A DNA stretch of 6,329 bases from Trueperaceae bacterium (GCA_007122815.1 SKSV01000146.1:1-6329), one strand, 5' to 3'; positions 1 through 6,219 are shown, numbered from the stretch's first letter. A program made the numbers and translations. Notes: a model not told the origin generated them from the sequence alone.

Positions 1-355
1 ACGACTCTCCGCGCGGAGCGGGCCTGAGGTAGGGGTCTGCGCTCCACCAGGCCCACGCCGCGTGCAGGGTGTTCTCGTCGATCGTGCGCCCCTCGAACAC
101 CCCGAAGTCGATCTCCTTCACGCGCGGCTCGACCACGACCGAACGGCCCTTGAAGGCGAGCTCGGCGGTCTCCAGGGCACGGCGAGCGGGGCTCGAGACC
201 AGCTGGTCCACGCTCGCTAGACGCCCGACGTGAGGCGCCAGCCGACGCGCCTGCTCGCGGCCGGTGTCTGACAACGGCACGTCGCTGCTGCCCTGGAAGC
301 GGCCGCTGCGGTTCCATGCGGTGAGGGCGTGGCGGATGAGCGTAAGTCGTCGCAT
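1..355 (-). CDS. Histidine phosphatase (phosphoglycerate mutase-like) family protein, 3' end off window
   Basis: The first 118 codons are present; the C-terminal part lies beyond the left edge. The N-terminus reads LTLIRHALTAWN, the family's LIRHGxTxWN signature with Ala in place of the usual Gly. It carries the phosphate-accepting His at residue 9. SSPARRALETAE (about 54-65) is the conserved segment with the phosphate-binding Arg. VKEIDFGVFEGRT (about 79-91) matches the family's ExxFGxxEG stretch. The visible part ends in GES, which in relatives lies shortly before the second half of the catalytic pocket. ATG at 355 is chosen because the catalytic motif begins six residues later and no in-frame ATG/GTG lies close upstream. 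The gene is divergent from the SDR gene. The substrate cannot be read from sequence: phosphoglycerate, a nucleotide-type phosphate or alpha-ribazole phosphate (CobC role) are all possible. CobC is worth considering only because a cobalamin adenosyltransferase lies 2 kb away. Confidence 0.9.
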   Translation of the reverse strand, partial: MRRLTLIRHALTAWNRSGRFQGSSDVPLSDTGREQARRLAPHVGRLASVDQLVSSPARRALETAELAFKGRSVVVEPRVKEIDFGVFEGRTIDENTLHAAWAWWSADPYLRPAPRGES

Positions 356-365
356 CGGCGTGGGC

Positions 366-371
366 AGGATA
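366..371 (-). promoter_or_regulatory. Candidate -10 element for the histidine phosphatase gene
   Basis: On the minus strand this hexamer reads TATCCT, a TAnnnT-type -10, and ends 10 nt before the ATG at 355. Transcription would then begin within a few bases of the start codon, giving a very short or absent leader. No Shine-Dalgarno sequence fits between it and the ATG, and no convincing -35 hexamer is visible. This is an inference from motif and spacing only. Confidence 0.35.
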
Positions 372-412
372 CCGCGCCAGGACGCGGAATGCCTGCCGTG
401 GAGAGCTCGTGG

Positions 413-418
413 TAGCGT
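413..418 (+). promoter_or_regulatory. Candidate leaderless -10 element (TAGCGT) for the SDR gene
   Basis: The hexamer TAGCGT is followed by exactly 6 nt (CGGGTC) and then the ATG at 425. That places the expected transcription start on or next to the A of the start codon. TAnnnT motifs at this distance mark leaderless mRNAs in Deinococcus and in mycobacteria. No -35 element is obvious and no Shine-Dalgarno sequence precedes the ATG. The adenosyltransferase gene on the other strand has the same hexamer class and spacing, which strengthens the case. Confidence 0.45.
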
Positions 419-424
419 CGGGTC

Positions 425-1162
425 ATGCGAGACTTGAGCGGTAGGACCGCGTTCGTGACCGGTGGCAACAAGGGGATCGGGCTCGGCGTGGCGCGCGGCC
501 TGGTGGGGGCCGGCATGCGGGTCTGCATCACCGGCAGGGACCTGGAGTCGCTCGCCGCGAGCGTTGAGTCGCTCGAAGCGGCCGCTGACTCACCCGTAGG
601 AGACGCCTCGCCCGTGCTCGGGGAGGTCGCGGACGTGCGCGACCCGGCTGCCCTGGAGGCTGCCGTTGCGAAGACCCTCGACCGTTTCGGCGCCATCGAC
701 GTGGTGGTCGCCAACGCCGGCGTCGGCCGCTTCGGCTCGGTCATCGACCTGGAGCTCGATGCCTGGAACGAGGTCATCGACACCAACCTCACCGGGGTGT
801 TCAACACCGTCAAGGCAACGCTGCCGGCGCTGCTAGCGAGCTCGGGGCTGCTGGTCACGATCGGCTCGCTGGCGGGCGCGAACTTCTTCGCTGGCGGAAG
901 CGCCTACAACGCCTCCAAGTTCGGCCTGGCAGGCTTCTCGCAAGCGATCATGCTCGACCTGCGCGAGCGCGGCGTGCGCGTCTCGACGATCATGCCCGGT
1001 TCGGTGGCGACCCCCTTCGGCGGCCGCGAGCCGAGCCCCGAGGACGCCTGGAAGCTGCACCCGGACGACATCGCCGAGAGCGTGCTGTACCTGGCTCGAA
1101 TCGACGAGCGGGCCCTGCCCTCGAAGATCGAGATCCGTCCGAGCCGCCCGAAGCAGCGCTGA
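425..1162 (+). CDS. Short-chain dehydrogenase/reductase (SDR) family oxidoreductase
   Basis: This is a complete 245-residue classical SDR, the usual length for the family: a soluble, probably cytosolic NAD(P)(H)-dependent oxidoreductase with a Rossmann fold. The cofactor glycine motif TGGNKGIG is at residues 12-19. DVR (about 70-72) is the adenine-pocket acidic region, and NAG is at 97-99. The catalytic tetrad is Asn121, Ser148 (TIGS), Tyr161 and Lys165 (YNASK). PGSVATPF (191-198) is the usual post-catalytic PG turn. Arg38 after beta-2 (TGRD) hints at NADP(H) rather than NAD(H), but this is inference. The C-terminal LPSKIEIRPSRP resembles SDRs loosely annotated as 3-oxoacyl-ACP reductases. 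The exact substrate cannot be assigned. pyrD starts 6 nt downstream on the same strand, so the two are probably co-transcribed. No functional link between them is evident. Confidence 0.93.
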   Translation: MRDLSGRTAFVTGGNKGIGLGVARGLVGAGMRVCITGRDLESLAASVESLEAAADSPVGDASPVLGEVADVRDPAALEAAVAKTLDRFGAIDVVVANAGVGRFGSVIDLELDAWNEVIDTNLTGVFNTVKATLPALLASSGLLVTIGSLAGANFFAGGSAYNASKFGLAGFSQAIMLDLRERGVRVSTIMPGSVATPFGGREPSPEDAWKLHPDDIAESVLYLARIDERALPSKIEIRPSRPKQR

Positions 1163-1168
1163 AGCTCG

Positions 1169-2308
1169 ATGGCCTACTCACTGCTGCGCGGAGCGCTCTT
1201 CCGCTTGGAGCCCGAGCGCGCGCACGCGCTCGCGATGCGTGCGCTCGTGTTCAGCGACCGCCACCCCGGTCTGTTGCGCTTGCTGCGCTGGACGTTCGCC
1301 CCCAGCGACCCGCGCTTACGGGTCCGCTGTTTCGGGCTGGAGTTCGCCAACCCCGTCGGGTTGGGGGCGGGGTTCGACAAGGACGGGGTCGCGACCGCCA
1401 CCTGGCCGGCGCTCGGTTTCGGTACCGCCGATCTAGGGACCGTCACGGCACGCGCACAAGAGGGCAACCCGAGACCGCGGGCTTTCCGGATCCCGAGCGA
1501 GCGCGCGATCATCAACCGCATGGGGTTCAACAACGCCGGCGCGGTCGCCCTGGCCGAGCGGGTCTCCGCAGCGCGCGCCAGGCCGTGGTGGCCCGACGCG
1601 CCCGTCGGCGTGAACGTGGGCAAGAGCCGCAGCGTGGCCCTGAACGAAGCGGTGGCAGACTACGAGGAGGCGCTCAGGGCGGTGTGGGCCGTAGCCGACT
1701 ACCTGGTGCTGAACGTGAGCTCACCGAACACTCCGGGGTTGCGCAGCCTGCAGGAGCGCGCCCGCCTAGATCCACTGCTGGACCTCGTGAACGGCCTTCG
1801 CGACGAACTCGGGCCGATGCCGGTGCTGCTCAAGGTCTCGCCCGACCTCGAAGAGCACGACCTCGACGAGCTCGTGGTTGCGGCCGAGACGGCCGCGCTG
1901 GATGGCCTGGTGGCCACTAACACCAGCGTGCGCCGAGACCTCCTGCGCGCTGATCCAGGCGAGGAGGGAGGCCTCTCCGGGGCGCCTCTGCGCCCCCTGG
2001 CCGTCCGAGTGTTGCGTCACCTCAGGGCCCGCACGCGTCTACCGCTGGTCGCCTCCGGCGGAATCGAGACGGCCGCCGACGTGATCGAGCGTCTGGAGTC
2101 CGGCGCGAGCCTCGTACACGTCTACACCGGTTGGATATACCAGGGGCCGTTCATGGTGCGCTCCGTGGCGCGGGGACTGGCGCGCTGGCTCGATGCGCAA
2201 GGGGTAGCCGACCTGCAGGGGTGGCTGGAGGCCCGCGACGCCGCCCACGCAGCGGGCGCACCAGGGCCGGGCGCTCGCGATGCGCTGGGGGCTCAGGGCG
2301 CGCGCTGA
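1169..2308 (+). CDS. pyrD: Dihydroorotate dehydrogenase, class 2 (quinone-dependent)
   Basis: This is the fourth enzyme of de novo pyrimidine synthesis. It oxidises (S)-dihydroorotate to orotate with FMN and passes the electrons to membrane quinone. Class 2 is shown by the N-terminal membrane-contacting helical region YSLLRGALFRLEPERAHALA (3-22) and by the catalytic base Ser185 in NVSSPNTPGL, where class 1 enzymes have Cys. Other family motifs are GAGFDKDG (67-73, substrate Lys71), NRMGFNNAG (116-124), VGVNVGKS (146-153), LLKVSPDL (220-227, Lys222), VATNTS (248-253), SGGI (296-299) and VYTGWIYQGP (318-327), the last two in the FMN phosphate region. The start is chosen because the protein aligns with the E. 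coli enzyme from about its second residue. At 379 residues it is about 40 longer than E. coli PyrD. The excess is mostly a C-terminal Ala/Gly-rich tail of low complexity. No Shine-Dalgarno sequence is evident in the 6-nt gap after the SDR gene. Confidence 0.97.
   Translation: MAYSLLRGALFRLEPERAHALAMRALVFSDRHPGLLRLLRWTFAPSDPRLRVRCFGLEFANPVGLGAGFDKDGVATATWPALGFGTADLGTVTARAQEGNPRPRAFRIPSERAIINRMGFNNAGAVALAERVSAARARPWWPDAPVGVNVGKSRSVALNEAVADYEEALRAVWAVADYLVLNVSSPNTPGLRSLQERARLDPLLDLVNGLRDELGPMPVLLKVSPDLEEHDLDELVVAAETAALDGLVATNTSVRRDLLRADPGEEGGLSGAPLRPLAVRVLRHLRARTRLPLVASGGIETAADVIERLESGASLVHVYTGWIYQGPFMVRSVARGLARWLDAQGVADLQGWLEARDAAHAAGAPGPGARDALGAQGAR
2293..2308. other. Convergent 3' overlap of pyrD and the adenosyltransferase gene
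   Basis: The plus-strand pyrD stop (TGA, 2306-2308) lies beyond the minus-strand adenosyltransferase stop (TGA, read 2295 to 2293). The last five codons and stop of pyrD are therefore antisense to the end of the other gene. No spacer or stem-loop with a T-run separates the genes, so no ordinary bidirectional intrinsic terminator can sit between them. Transcripts from the two strands would be expected to overlap. Confidence 0.9.
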
Positions 2309-2862
2309 CGGCGTCGCACCAGCAGGCGGGTCTCACTGACCCCATGGCGCGCATTCACGAGTCGTGCCAGCACGAAGAGCAGGTCCGAGAGCCGGTTCAG
2401 GTAGCCCAGTAGCGCCGGGTTGACCGCCTCCTCTTCAGCGCCCAGGCGCACCGCCGCGCGCTCGGCGCGGCGCACGACGGCTCGCGCCTGATGCAACGCT
2501 GCGCTGGCGACGTGACCGCCGGGCACGATGAACTGCCGCAGCGGCTCCAGCTCGGAGTCGTGCTTGTCGATCGCGCGCTCCAGGGTGCTGACGTCGGCCT
2601 CGTCGATCAGGACCAGACGCTGACGCTGCGGAGAGCCGGCGGGCGTGGCTAGGTCCGCTCCGACATCGAAGAGCGCGTGTTGAAGGGTCGCCAGGAGGCG
2701 GTCGAGTTCCACGTCGTCGAGGAACGCGCGCGCGAGGCCGAGCGCGGCGTTCGCCTCGTCGACGCTGCCGTACGCCTCGACCCTAACGGCGTCCTTGCGC
2801 GTCCTAACACCACCGTAGAGGCCGGTGGTGCCGTCGTCTCCGGTCTTGGTGTAGAGCTTCAT
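2293..2862 (-). CDS. Cob(I)alamin adenosyltransferase, PduO type
   Basis: This 189-residue enzyme transfers the 5'-deoxyadenosyl group of ATP to cob(I)alamin to make adenosylcobalamin (PduO/MMAB family, EC 2.5.1.17). It is cytosolic and normally trimeric. Conserved blocks are TKTGDDGTTGLYGG (5-18, ATP-binding N-terminal loop), RVEAYGSVDEANAALG (27-42), FDVGADLATP (65-74), FIVPGG (111-116), HQARAVVRRAER (124-135, the RRAER helix contacting ATP) and YLNRLSDLLFVLAR (154-167). The ATG at 2862 is preferred over longer in-frame versions reaching 2970, because family members begin MxIYTKTGD and a leaderless-type -10 lies 6 nt upstream. It is the last gene on its strand here and lies 41 nt after the carotenoid desaturase gene. 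Its 3' end overlaps convergent pyrD by 16 nt. No cobalamin biosynthesis genes or B12-dependent enzymes are seen in the window, and no cobalamin riboswitch fits in the 41-nt leader region. Confidence 0.96.
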   Translation of the reverse strand: MKLYTKTGDDGTTGLYGGVRTRKDAVRVEAYGSVDEANAALGLARAFLDDVELDRLLATLQHALFDVGADLATPAGSPQRQRLVLIDEADVSTLERAIDKHDSELEPLRQFIVPGGHVASAALHQARAVVRRAERAAVRLGAEEEAVNPALLGYLNRLSDLLFVLARLVNARHGVSETRLLVRRRQRAP

Positions 2863-2863
2863 A

Positions 2864-2884
2864 CTCGCAGCATAGCCTCGCAGC
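2864..2884. repeat. Two perfect 8-bp direct repeats flanking the adenosyltransferase -10 element
   Basis: CTCGCAGC occurs at 2864-2871 and again at 2877-2884, with a 13-bp period. Together the copies flank and partly cover the candidate -10 hexamer at 2869-2874. Direct repeats at a promoter can be operator half-sites, but two 8-mers in very GC-rich DNA may be coincidental. Confidence 0.4.
2869..2874 (-). promoter_or_regulatory. Candidate leaderless -10 element (TATGCT) for the adenosyltransferase gene
   Basis: Read on the minus strand this is TATGCT, followed by 6 nt (GCGAGT) and the ATG at 2862. The geometry is the same as upstream of the SDR gene. It lies inside the 41-nt gap after the carotenoid desaturase stop. 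The gene could therefore be transcribed alone as well as by read-through from the carotenoid genes. A TTG-containing stretch upstream is only about 12 nt from the hexamer, which is too close for a normal -35. Confidence 0.5.
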
Positions 2885-2903
2885 TCGCGCAAGGGCTCCA
2901 GCG

Positions 2904-4388
2904 CTAGCGGGCTGAGGCGGGCCGCGGCGCTCGAGCTCCCGCGGGCGCGGGCAACCCCAGGTACGCGCACGTCGACTCAGCCGCGTTCCGCCCCGAGAGC
3001 ATCGCCAGAGGCACACCACCACCCGGGTGAACGCTCCCGCCGGCCAGCGTGAGGTTCGCCAGACCGGCCACCCTCGGTCCCGGGCGCAAGGCACCCAGGA
3101 GCCCGTGCGGCGCGGCTCCGTAGAGGCTACCCCGGCTCCCGAAGGCGGCGAACTCGGCCGGACCCAACCAGCGATGCGTCACCAAGGCGTCCTCGGACCA
3201 AGCGAGGCCGCGTTCCGACAGGCTCCGCAACAACCCTTGCCGGCCCGCCTCCAAGCGCGCTTCGCTCACCTCTGGAGCCTCGCGCTGCGGTGGCAACGCC
3301 GGCGCGTTGGCCATCACGAAGCGGTTCTCGCTCCCGGGCGGCGCGTCCGCCGGCTCGTCGACTACGCTCACGTTCAGGTACAGCGTTGGGTCGCGGGGGT
3401 GAGTCCCCGCGGCGATGTCGTCGAACTCCGCGCCGTAGCGCTCAGGGAAGGCGATCGTGTGTCGCGCCAGGCGCGTGTCGCGCGAACGCAGACCGGCCAG
3501 CAGCACCAGCCCCGAGAGGCTGAGTGCGCGTGACCTCGCGGCCCGCCCCAGCCAGCGGAGCACGTCGGCGCGATCGACGGCCGCGACGGCGGCATCGCAG
3601 CGCAGCGAACCGCGGCTGGTGACGACCTCGCTGACCCGCCCTCCGTGGCTGACCAACCGCTCGACGCCCTCGCCGAGGCGCGTCTCGACCCCCAGTCGCC
3701 CGAGCGCCTCCTCTAGCGCTCTGACGACTGCGTAGATGCCCCCCACTGGGTGTCGGACTCCGAGGCCGAGTTCGGCCCAGGCGACGTTGTGCAGGACGGC
3801 CGGAGCGCGACGCGGATCGGCGCCCAGGTAGGTGGCGAAGCGCAGGAAGAAGGGCCCCAGGAGCGGGCCGTCGGCGCCCAAGGCACGGAGCAGGTCGGGC
3901 AGTGAACGGCCGGGAGACGCGGCTAGGGCGTGCCTGAGTCCGTACGCTGCGAGCCTGCCCAGTCCCGGCGCGCGCCCGTACACGAAGAGAGGCGCCGCGG
4001 CCTCGTAGAGGTCCCGGGCCTTGCGCAGCGCACGCAGGTAAGCGTCGCTCTCCCTCCCCGTCAGTGAGGCGAGCGTGGCGTCCACCTCCTGGTAGACGTC
4101 CCAGACGCGACCGTCCGGGTAGCGGTAGCGGCACAGCGGTGAGGCAGCGCGGAAGCTCAATGGGTCCTCGAGGCCGGCGTCGGTGAAGGTGGCGCTGACG
4201 ACCTCATCGAGGGTGAGCACGCTCGGGCCCGTGTCGAAGCGGAAGCCGCTACGCTTCCACTCGCCGGCCTTGCCACCGAGCCGAGGCTCGCGCTCGACCA
4301 GCGTGACACGCGCGCCCGCGGCCGCCAAACGCAGCGCAGCTGACATGCCGGCGAACCCTCCGCCGATCACAGCGACCGTCGGCCTCAC
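2904..4388 (-). CDS. CrtI/CrtD-family FAD-dependent carotenoid desaturase
   Basis: The protein is 494 residues, close to the usual 490-520 of CrtI, CrtN and CrtD. This family uses FAD to insert double bases-conjugated C=C bonds into carotenoid chains at the membrane surface. The N-terminal dinucleotide fold is VAVIGGGFAGMSAALRLA (about 5-22), with the acidic residue in LVERE (about 30-34). GGKAGEW and FDTGPSVLT (about 38-60) follow, both typical of phytoene-desaturase relatives. PVGGIYAVVRALEEAL (about 213-228) is the mid-protein signature. Near the C-terminus, LTLAGGSVHPGGGVPLAMLSGRN (split at about 446-467) is the FAD-binding HPGGGxP hallmark. The start is the GTG at 4388, which begins just before the FAD fold, overlaps the preceding stop as GTGA and has an upstream AGGCGG. 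In a cassette with a glycosyltransferase and an acyltransferase, a late 3',4'-desaturase (CrtD role) is more likely than phytoene desaturation. Sequence alone does not separate these, so no symbol is given. Confidence 0.9.
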   Translation of the reverse strand: MRPTVAVIGGGFAGMSAALRLAAAGARVTLVEREPRLGGKAGEWKRSGFRFDTGPSVLTLDEVVSATFTDAGLEDPLSFRAASPLCRYRYPDGRVWDVYQEVDATLASLTGRESDAYLRALRKARDLYEAAAPLFVYGRAPGLGRLAAYGLRHALAASPGRSLPDLLRALGADGPLLGPFFLRFATYLGADPRRAPAVLHNVAWAELGLGVRHPVGGIYAVVRALEEALGRLGVETRLGEGVERLVSHGGRVSEVVTSRGSLRCDAAVAAVDRADVLRWLGRAARSRALSLSGLVLLAGLRSRDTRLARHTIAFPERYGAEFDDIAAGTHPRDPTLYLNVSVVDEPADAPPGSENRFVMANAPALPPQREAPEVSEARLEAGRQGLLRSLSERGLAWSEDALVTHRWLGPAEFAAFGSRGSLYGAAPHGLLGALRPGPRVAGLANLTLAGGSVHPGGGVPLAMLSGRNAAESTCAYLGLPAPAGARAPRPASAR

Positions 4389-5506
4389 GCGTACCGCCTG
4401 CCTCGCCAAACGTACCCACCACGCCAGCGCAGGGCCAACGCGACGACGGGAGCGAGGGCCAGCGGTGCGAACGGTTGCAGCACCGCTTCGGCTGGCGAAC
4501 GACCTGCGATGCGGTTGGTGAGGGCTCGTAACCCCAAGCCCCCAGCCGCCACGCCCCACCAGCGCGGGTCCATCAACGCCAGCGGCCACGCCAGCGTGTA
4601 GGTCAACAGGTTGAGGGACCATAGCGCCACGAGCAGCGAGGGGGCGCCCGCAGCGGAGAGCACGTTCTTCGCGAAGCCCTGCACCGCCTCGCGGTACCCC
4701 TGGTACATGCGCGTGGACACGAGCTCCCGCCCGAGGCTCAAGGCCACGTGACCGCCGGCGCGTTTCGTCCGCTGCGCCATCCTCACGTCGTCGAGCACCT
4801 CGGAGCGGATCGCGCGGTGCCCGCCGAAGCGGTGGTAGGCGTCGCGCTCCCAGGCCATCAGTTGGCCGTTCGCCCCGGTGGCGCTCACGGGCCGAGGAGC
4901 ACGAGCCAGCGGCGCCGGCAGGCTGGAGATCAGGAGCATGTCGACCAGAGGCACCAGCAGGCGCTCACCGAGCGTGTCACAGCGCTGCCTGGGCCAGCAT
5001 GTCAGCAGGTCGGCCCGCTCTTCGCGCAGCGCGCGGCGCACCGCGTCGAGGGCGCCTCTCTCCCACCTCACGTCGGCGTCCGTGAAGACCAGGAGCTCAC
5101 CTTTGGCCGCATCCGCGAGCTGATGGCAAGCCCAGTTCTTTCCGGTCCATCCCGCTGGCAGCGGCGCGCCGTGCAAGACCGTGAGCCGTTCGTCACGCGC
5201 CGACCAGGCCTGGAGGAACGCCGCGGTGCCGTCGCTCGAGCCGTCGTCGAGCACCAACACCTCATCCGCGCCCTGCGCGAGCCACGTCGCTAGGTTGTCG
5301 GGCAGGTTGGCGATCTCGTCGCGTGCTGGGATGAGTAGCGAGGCGCTCGACGTCTCGTCCGAGCGCTCCTCATCCGCTGTCCGGGTACGCCCCCGAGCCA
5401 GGCGTGCCAGGCTCGGGAAGCTGAAGGCGTTCACCAGCGCCACCGACCAGCCCAGCGCCAAGAAGCCGGCAGAGACCCAGAAGGCGACGTCCAGCACGAG
5501 CCTCAT
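4385..5506 (-). CDS. CrtQ-like family 2 glycosyltransferase, probable carotenoid glycosyltransferase
   Basis: This 373-residue membrane-anchored inverting GT2 enzyme probably glycosylates a carotenoid acceptor from a nucleotide sugar. An N-terminal hydrophobic helix (about 3-28) precedes the GT-A domain. In the domain, LLIPARDE is at 57-64, VLDDGSSDGT at 85-94 binds the nucleotide, and AGWTGKNWACHQL is at 118-130. TDADV (142-146) is the DxD metal site. GANGQLMAWERDAYHRFGGH (211-230) is the acceptor region and EVLDD (236-240) holds the probable catalytic Asp. RMYQGYREAVQGFAKN (266-281) precedes two or three C-terminal hydrophobic segments (about 290-312, 316-328, 341-360). The protein ends GGYVWRGRRYA. 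From memory, the GKxWAC block, the RMYQ...G...K block and the W-[KR]-G-R-x-Y end all resemble staphylococcal CrtQ. The ATG at 5506 overlaps the acyltransferase stop as ATGA; a GTG three codons earlier is the alternative. Hopanoid HpnB-type enzymes are related, but no hopanoid genes are nearby. Confidence 0.87.
   Translation of the reverse strand: MRLVLDVAFWVSAGFLALGWSVALVNAFSFPSLARLARGRTRTADEERSDETSSASLLIPARDEIANLPDNLATWLAQGADEVLVLDDGSSDGTAAFLQAWSARDERLTVLHGAPLPAGWTGKNWACHQLADAAKGELLVFTDADVRWERGALDAVRRALREERADLLTCWPRQRCDTLGERLLVPLVDMLLISSLPAPLARAPRPVSATGANGQLMAWERDAYHRFGGHRAIRSEVLDDVRMAQRTKRAGGHVALSLGRELVSTRMYQGYREAVQGFAKNVLSAAGAPSLLVALWSLNLLTYTLAWPLALMDPRWWGVAAGGLGLRALTNRIAGRSPAEAVLQPFAPLALAPVVALALRWRGGYVWRGRRYA
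4394..4399 (-). promoter_or_regulatory. Shine-Dalgarno-like AGGCGG before the carotenoid desaturase GTG start
   Basis: On the minus strand AGGCGG lies 5 nt before the GTG at 4388, inside the last codons of the glycosyltransferase gene. With the GTGA stop-start overlap it favours this start over in-frame positions further upstream, which would run deep into the glycosyltransferase gene in another frame. Confidence 0.55.
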
Positions 5507-6219
5507 GCACCCCACCAGCGCGCGAAGCGAGCGACGCGCTCGTGGCTCGAGGCGCGACCAGCGTGCCAGAGCGAGTAGCCCGACATCGGCGCTTCGGGGT
5601 CGCGCGCGCTGGCTTGATCGCGCTCGATCCGCTCCAGCAGGGCAGCGACGGCCGAGCGTTGCTCATCCGGGCTGCTGCTGTTCGGCAGCGGCTCACCGCA
5701 GCGCACGTACACCTCGGGTCTCTGGGCACCTCGCAGGGTCACCCTCCAAGCCATGGGCAGCACCGGAACGTCTGCGAGGCGCGCTATGCGTGCCGCGCCG
5801 TCCGCGAAGCGCGCGGGTGGCCCAGGAGGACCGATGCTGCCCTCGGGGAAGACGAAGAGCCAAGCCCCCTGCGCCGCGCGCCGCACTCCGACGCGCAACT
5901 CACCAGGCGAGAGGGCGCCGGCGTGACGGAAGAACGGGTAGCGCTCGAGCGTCACCTCGTGCACCAGCACCGCCAAGGGGCGCTCGTAGCGACGTGCGGT
6001 CAACCAAGCGATGTGACCGTCCCACCAGCTCTGGTGGTTGGCGACGACCACCGCTCCAGAGTCCGGTAGGTCTACGTCGCAGGCCCCCCACACTCCTGCG
6101 AGGTCGCTGCCGAGCGCCCGCGCGAAGGAGCGCGGGATGTACCAGGCGATCCCGCGCTGGACCCGCTCGAACGCACGATCCCGCCACCAGGCGAGCGTAA
6201 GTGGGCTCGCCTCCGTCAC
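5503..6219 (-). CDS. PlsC/LPLAT-type acyltransferase, possibly carotenoid-glycoside acyltransferase
   Basis: The protein is 238 residues, typical of 1-acyl-glycerol-3-phosphate acyltransferase-like enzymes that move a fatty acyl chain from acyl-CoA or acyl-ACP to a hydroxyl at the membrane. Motif I is NHQSWWD (61-67), the HX4D catalytic pair His62 and Asp67. FFRHAGAL (96-103) occupies motif II. LFVFPEGSIG (121-130) is motif III, and VPVLPMAWRV (151-160) is motif IV. IAWYIPRSFARAL (24-36) may be an amphipathic membrane contact. No strongly hydrophobic transmembrane helix is evident. The GTG at 6219 is chosen because it overlaps the upstream stop as GTGA; an in-frame ATG at 6282 would overlap the previous gene by over 60 nt. 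Since the next genes are a CrtQ-like glycosyltransferase and a carotenoid desaturase, the acceptor is plausibly the sugar of a carotenoid glycoside. An ordinary phospholipid-pathway role remains possible. It is not homologous in any evident way to staphylococcal CrtO, which would do the same job. Confidence 0.87.
   Translation of the reverse strand: MTEASPLTLAWWRDRAFERVQRGIAWYIPRSFARALGSDLAGVWGACDVDLPDSGAVVVANHQSWWDGHIAWLTARRYERPLAVLVHEVTLERYPFFRHAGALSPGELRVGVRRAAQGAWLFVFPEGSIGPPGPPARFADGAARIARLADVPVLPMAWRVTLRGAQRPEVYVRCGEPLPNSSSPDEQRSAVAALLERIERDQASARDPEAPMSGYSLWHAGRASSHERVARFARWWGA

Noticed and set aside
217..858. Minus-strand open frame (213 codons) across the SDR gene and the divergent promoter region
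   Set aside because: It is antisense to a complete SDR and overlaps the histidine phosphatase start. Its composition is low-complexity Ser/Ala/Arg/Pro, typical of a shadow frame.
2863..2903. Cobalamin riboswitch or intrinsic terminator before the adenosyltransferase gene
   Set aside because: The gap is only 41 nt, far too short for a cobalamin riboswitch. I see no GC stem followed by a T-run.
2863..2970. Upstream extension of the adenosyltransferase frame by 36 codons
   Set aside because: Family members start at the MKLYTKTGD position. The extension overlaps the desaturase gene and would contain the promoter-like hexamer inside coding sequence.
3442..4134. Minus-strand open frame (230 codons) in another frame inside the carotenoid desaturase gene
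   Set aside because: It lies wholly within a gene with intact family motifs, and its product is Arg/Gly/Ala-rich with no domain signal.
4389..4622. Upstream extension of the carotenoid desaturase frame by 78 codons
   Set aside because: It would overlap the end of the glycosyltransferase gene. The extra residues precede the usual N-terminal FAD fold and look non-homologous. The GTGA overlap at 4388 explains the start.
5181..6200. Long plus-strand open frame (339 codons) antisense to the acyltransferase and glycosyltransferase genes
   Set aside because: The translation is rich in Arg, Ala, Ser and Pro with no recognisable motif. Both genes on the opposite strand have clear catalytic motifs. 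Long stop-free antisense frames are expected in DNA this GC-rich.
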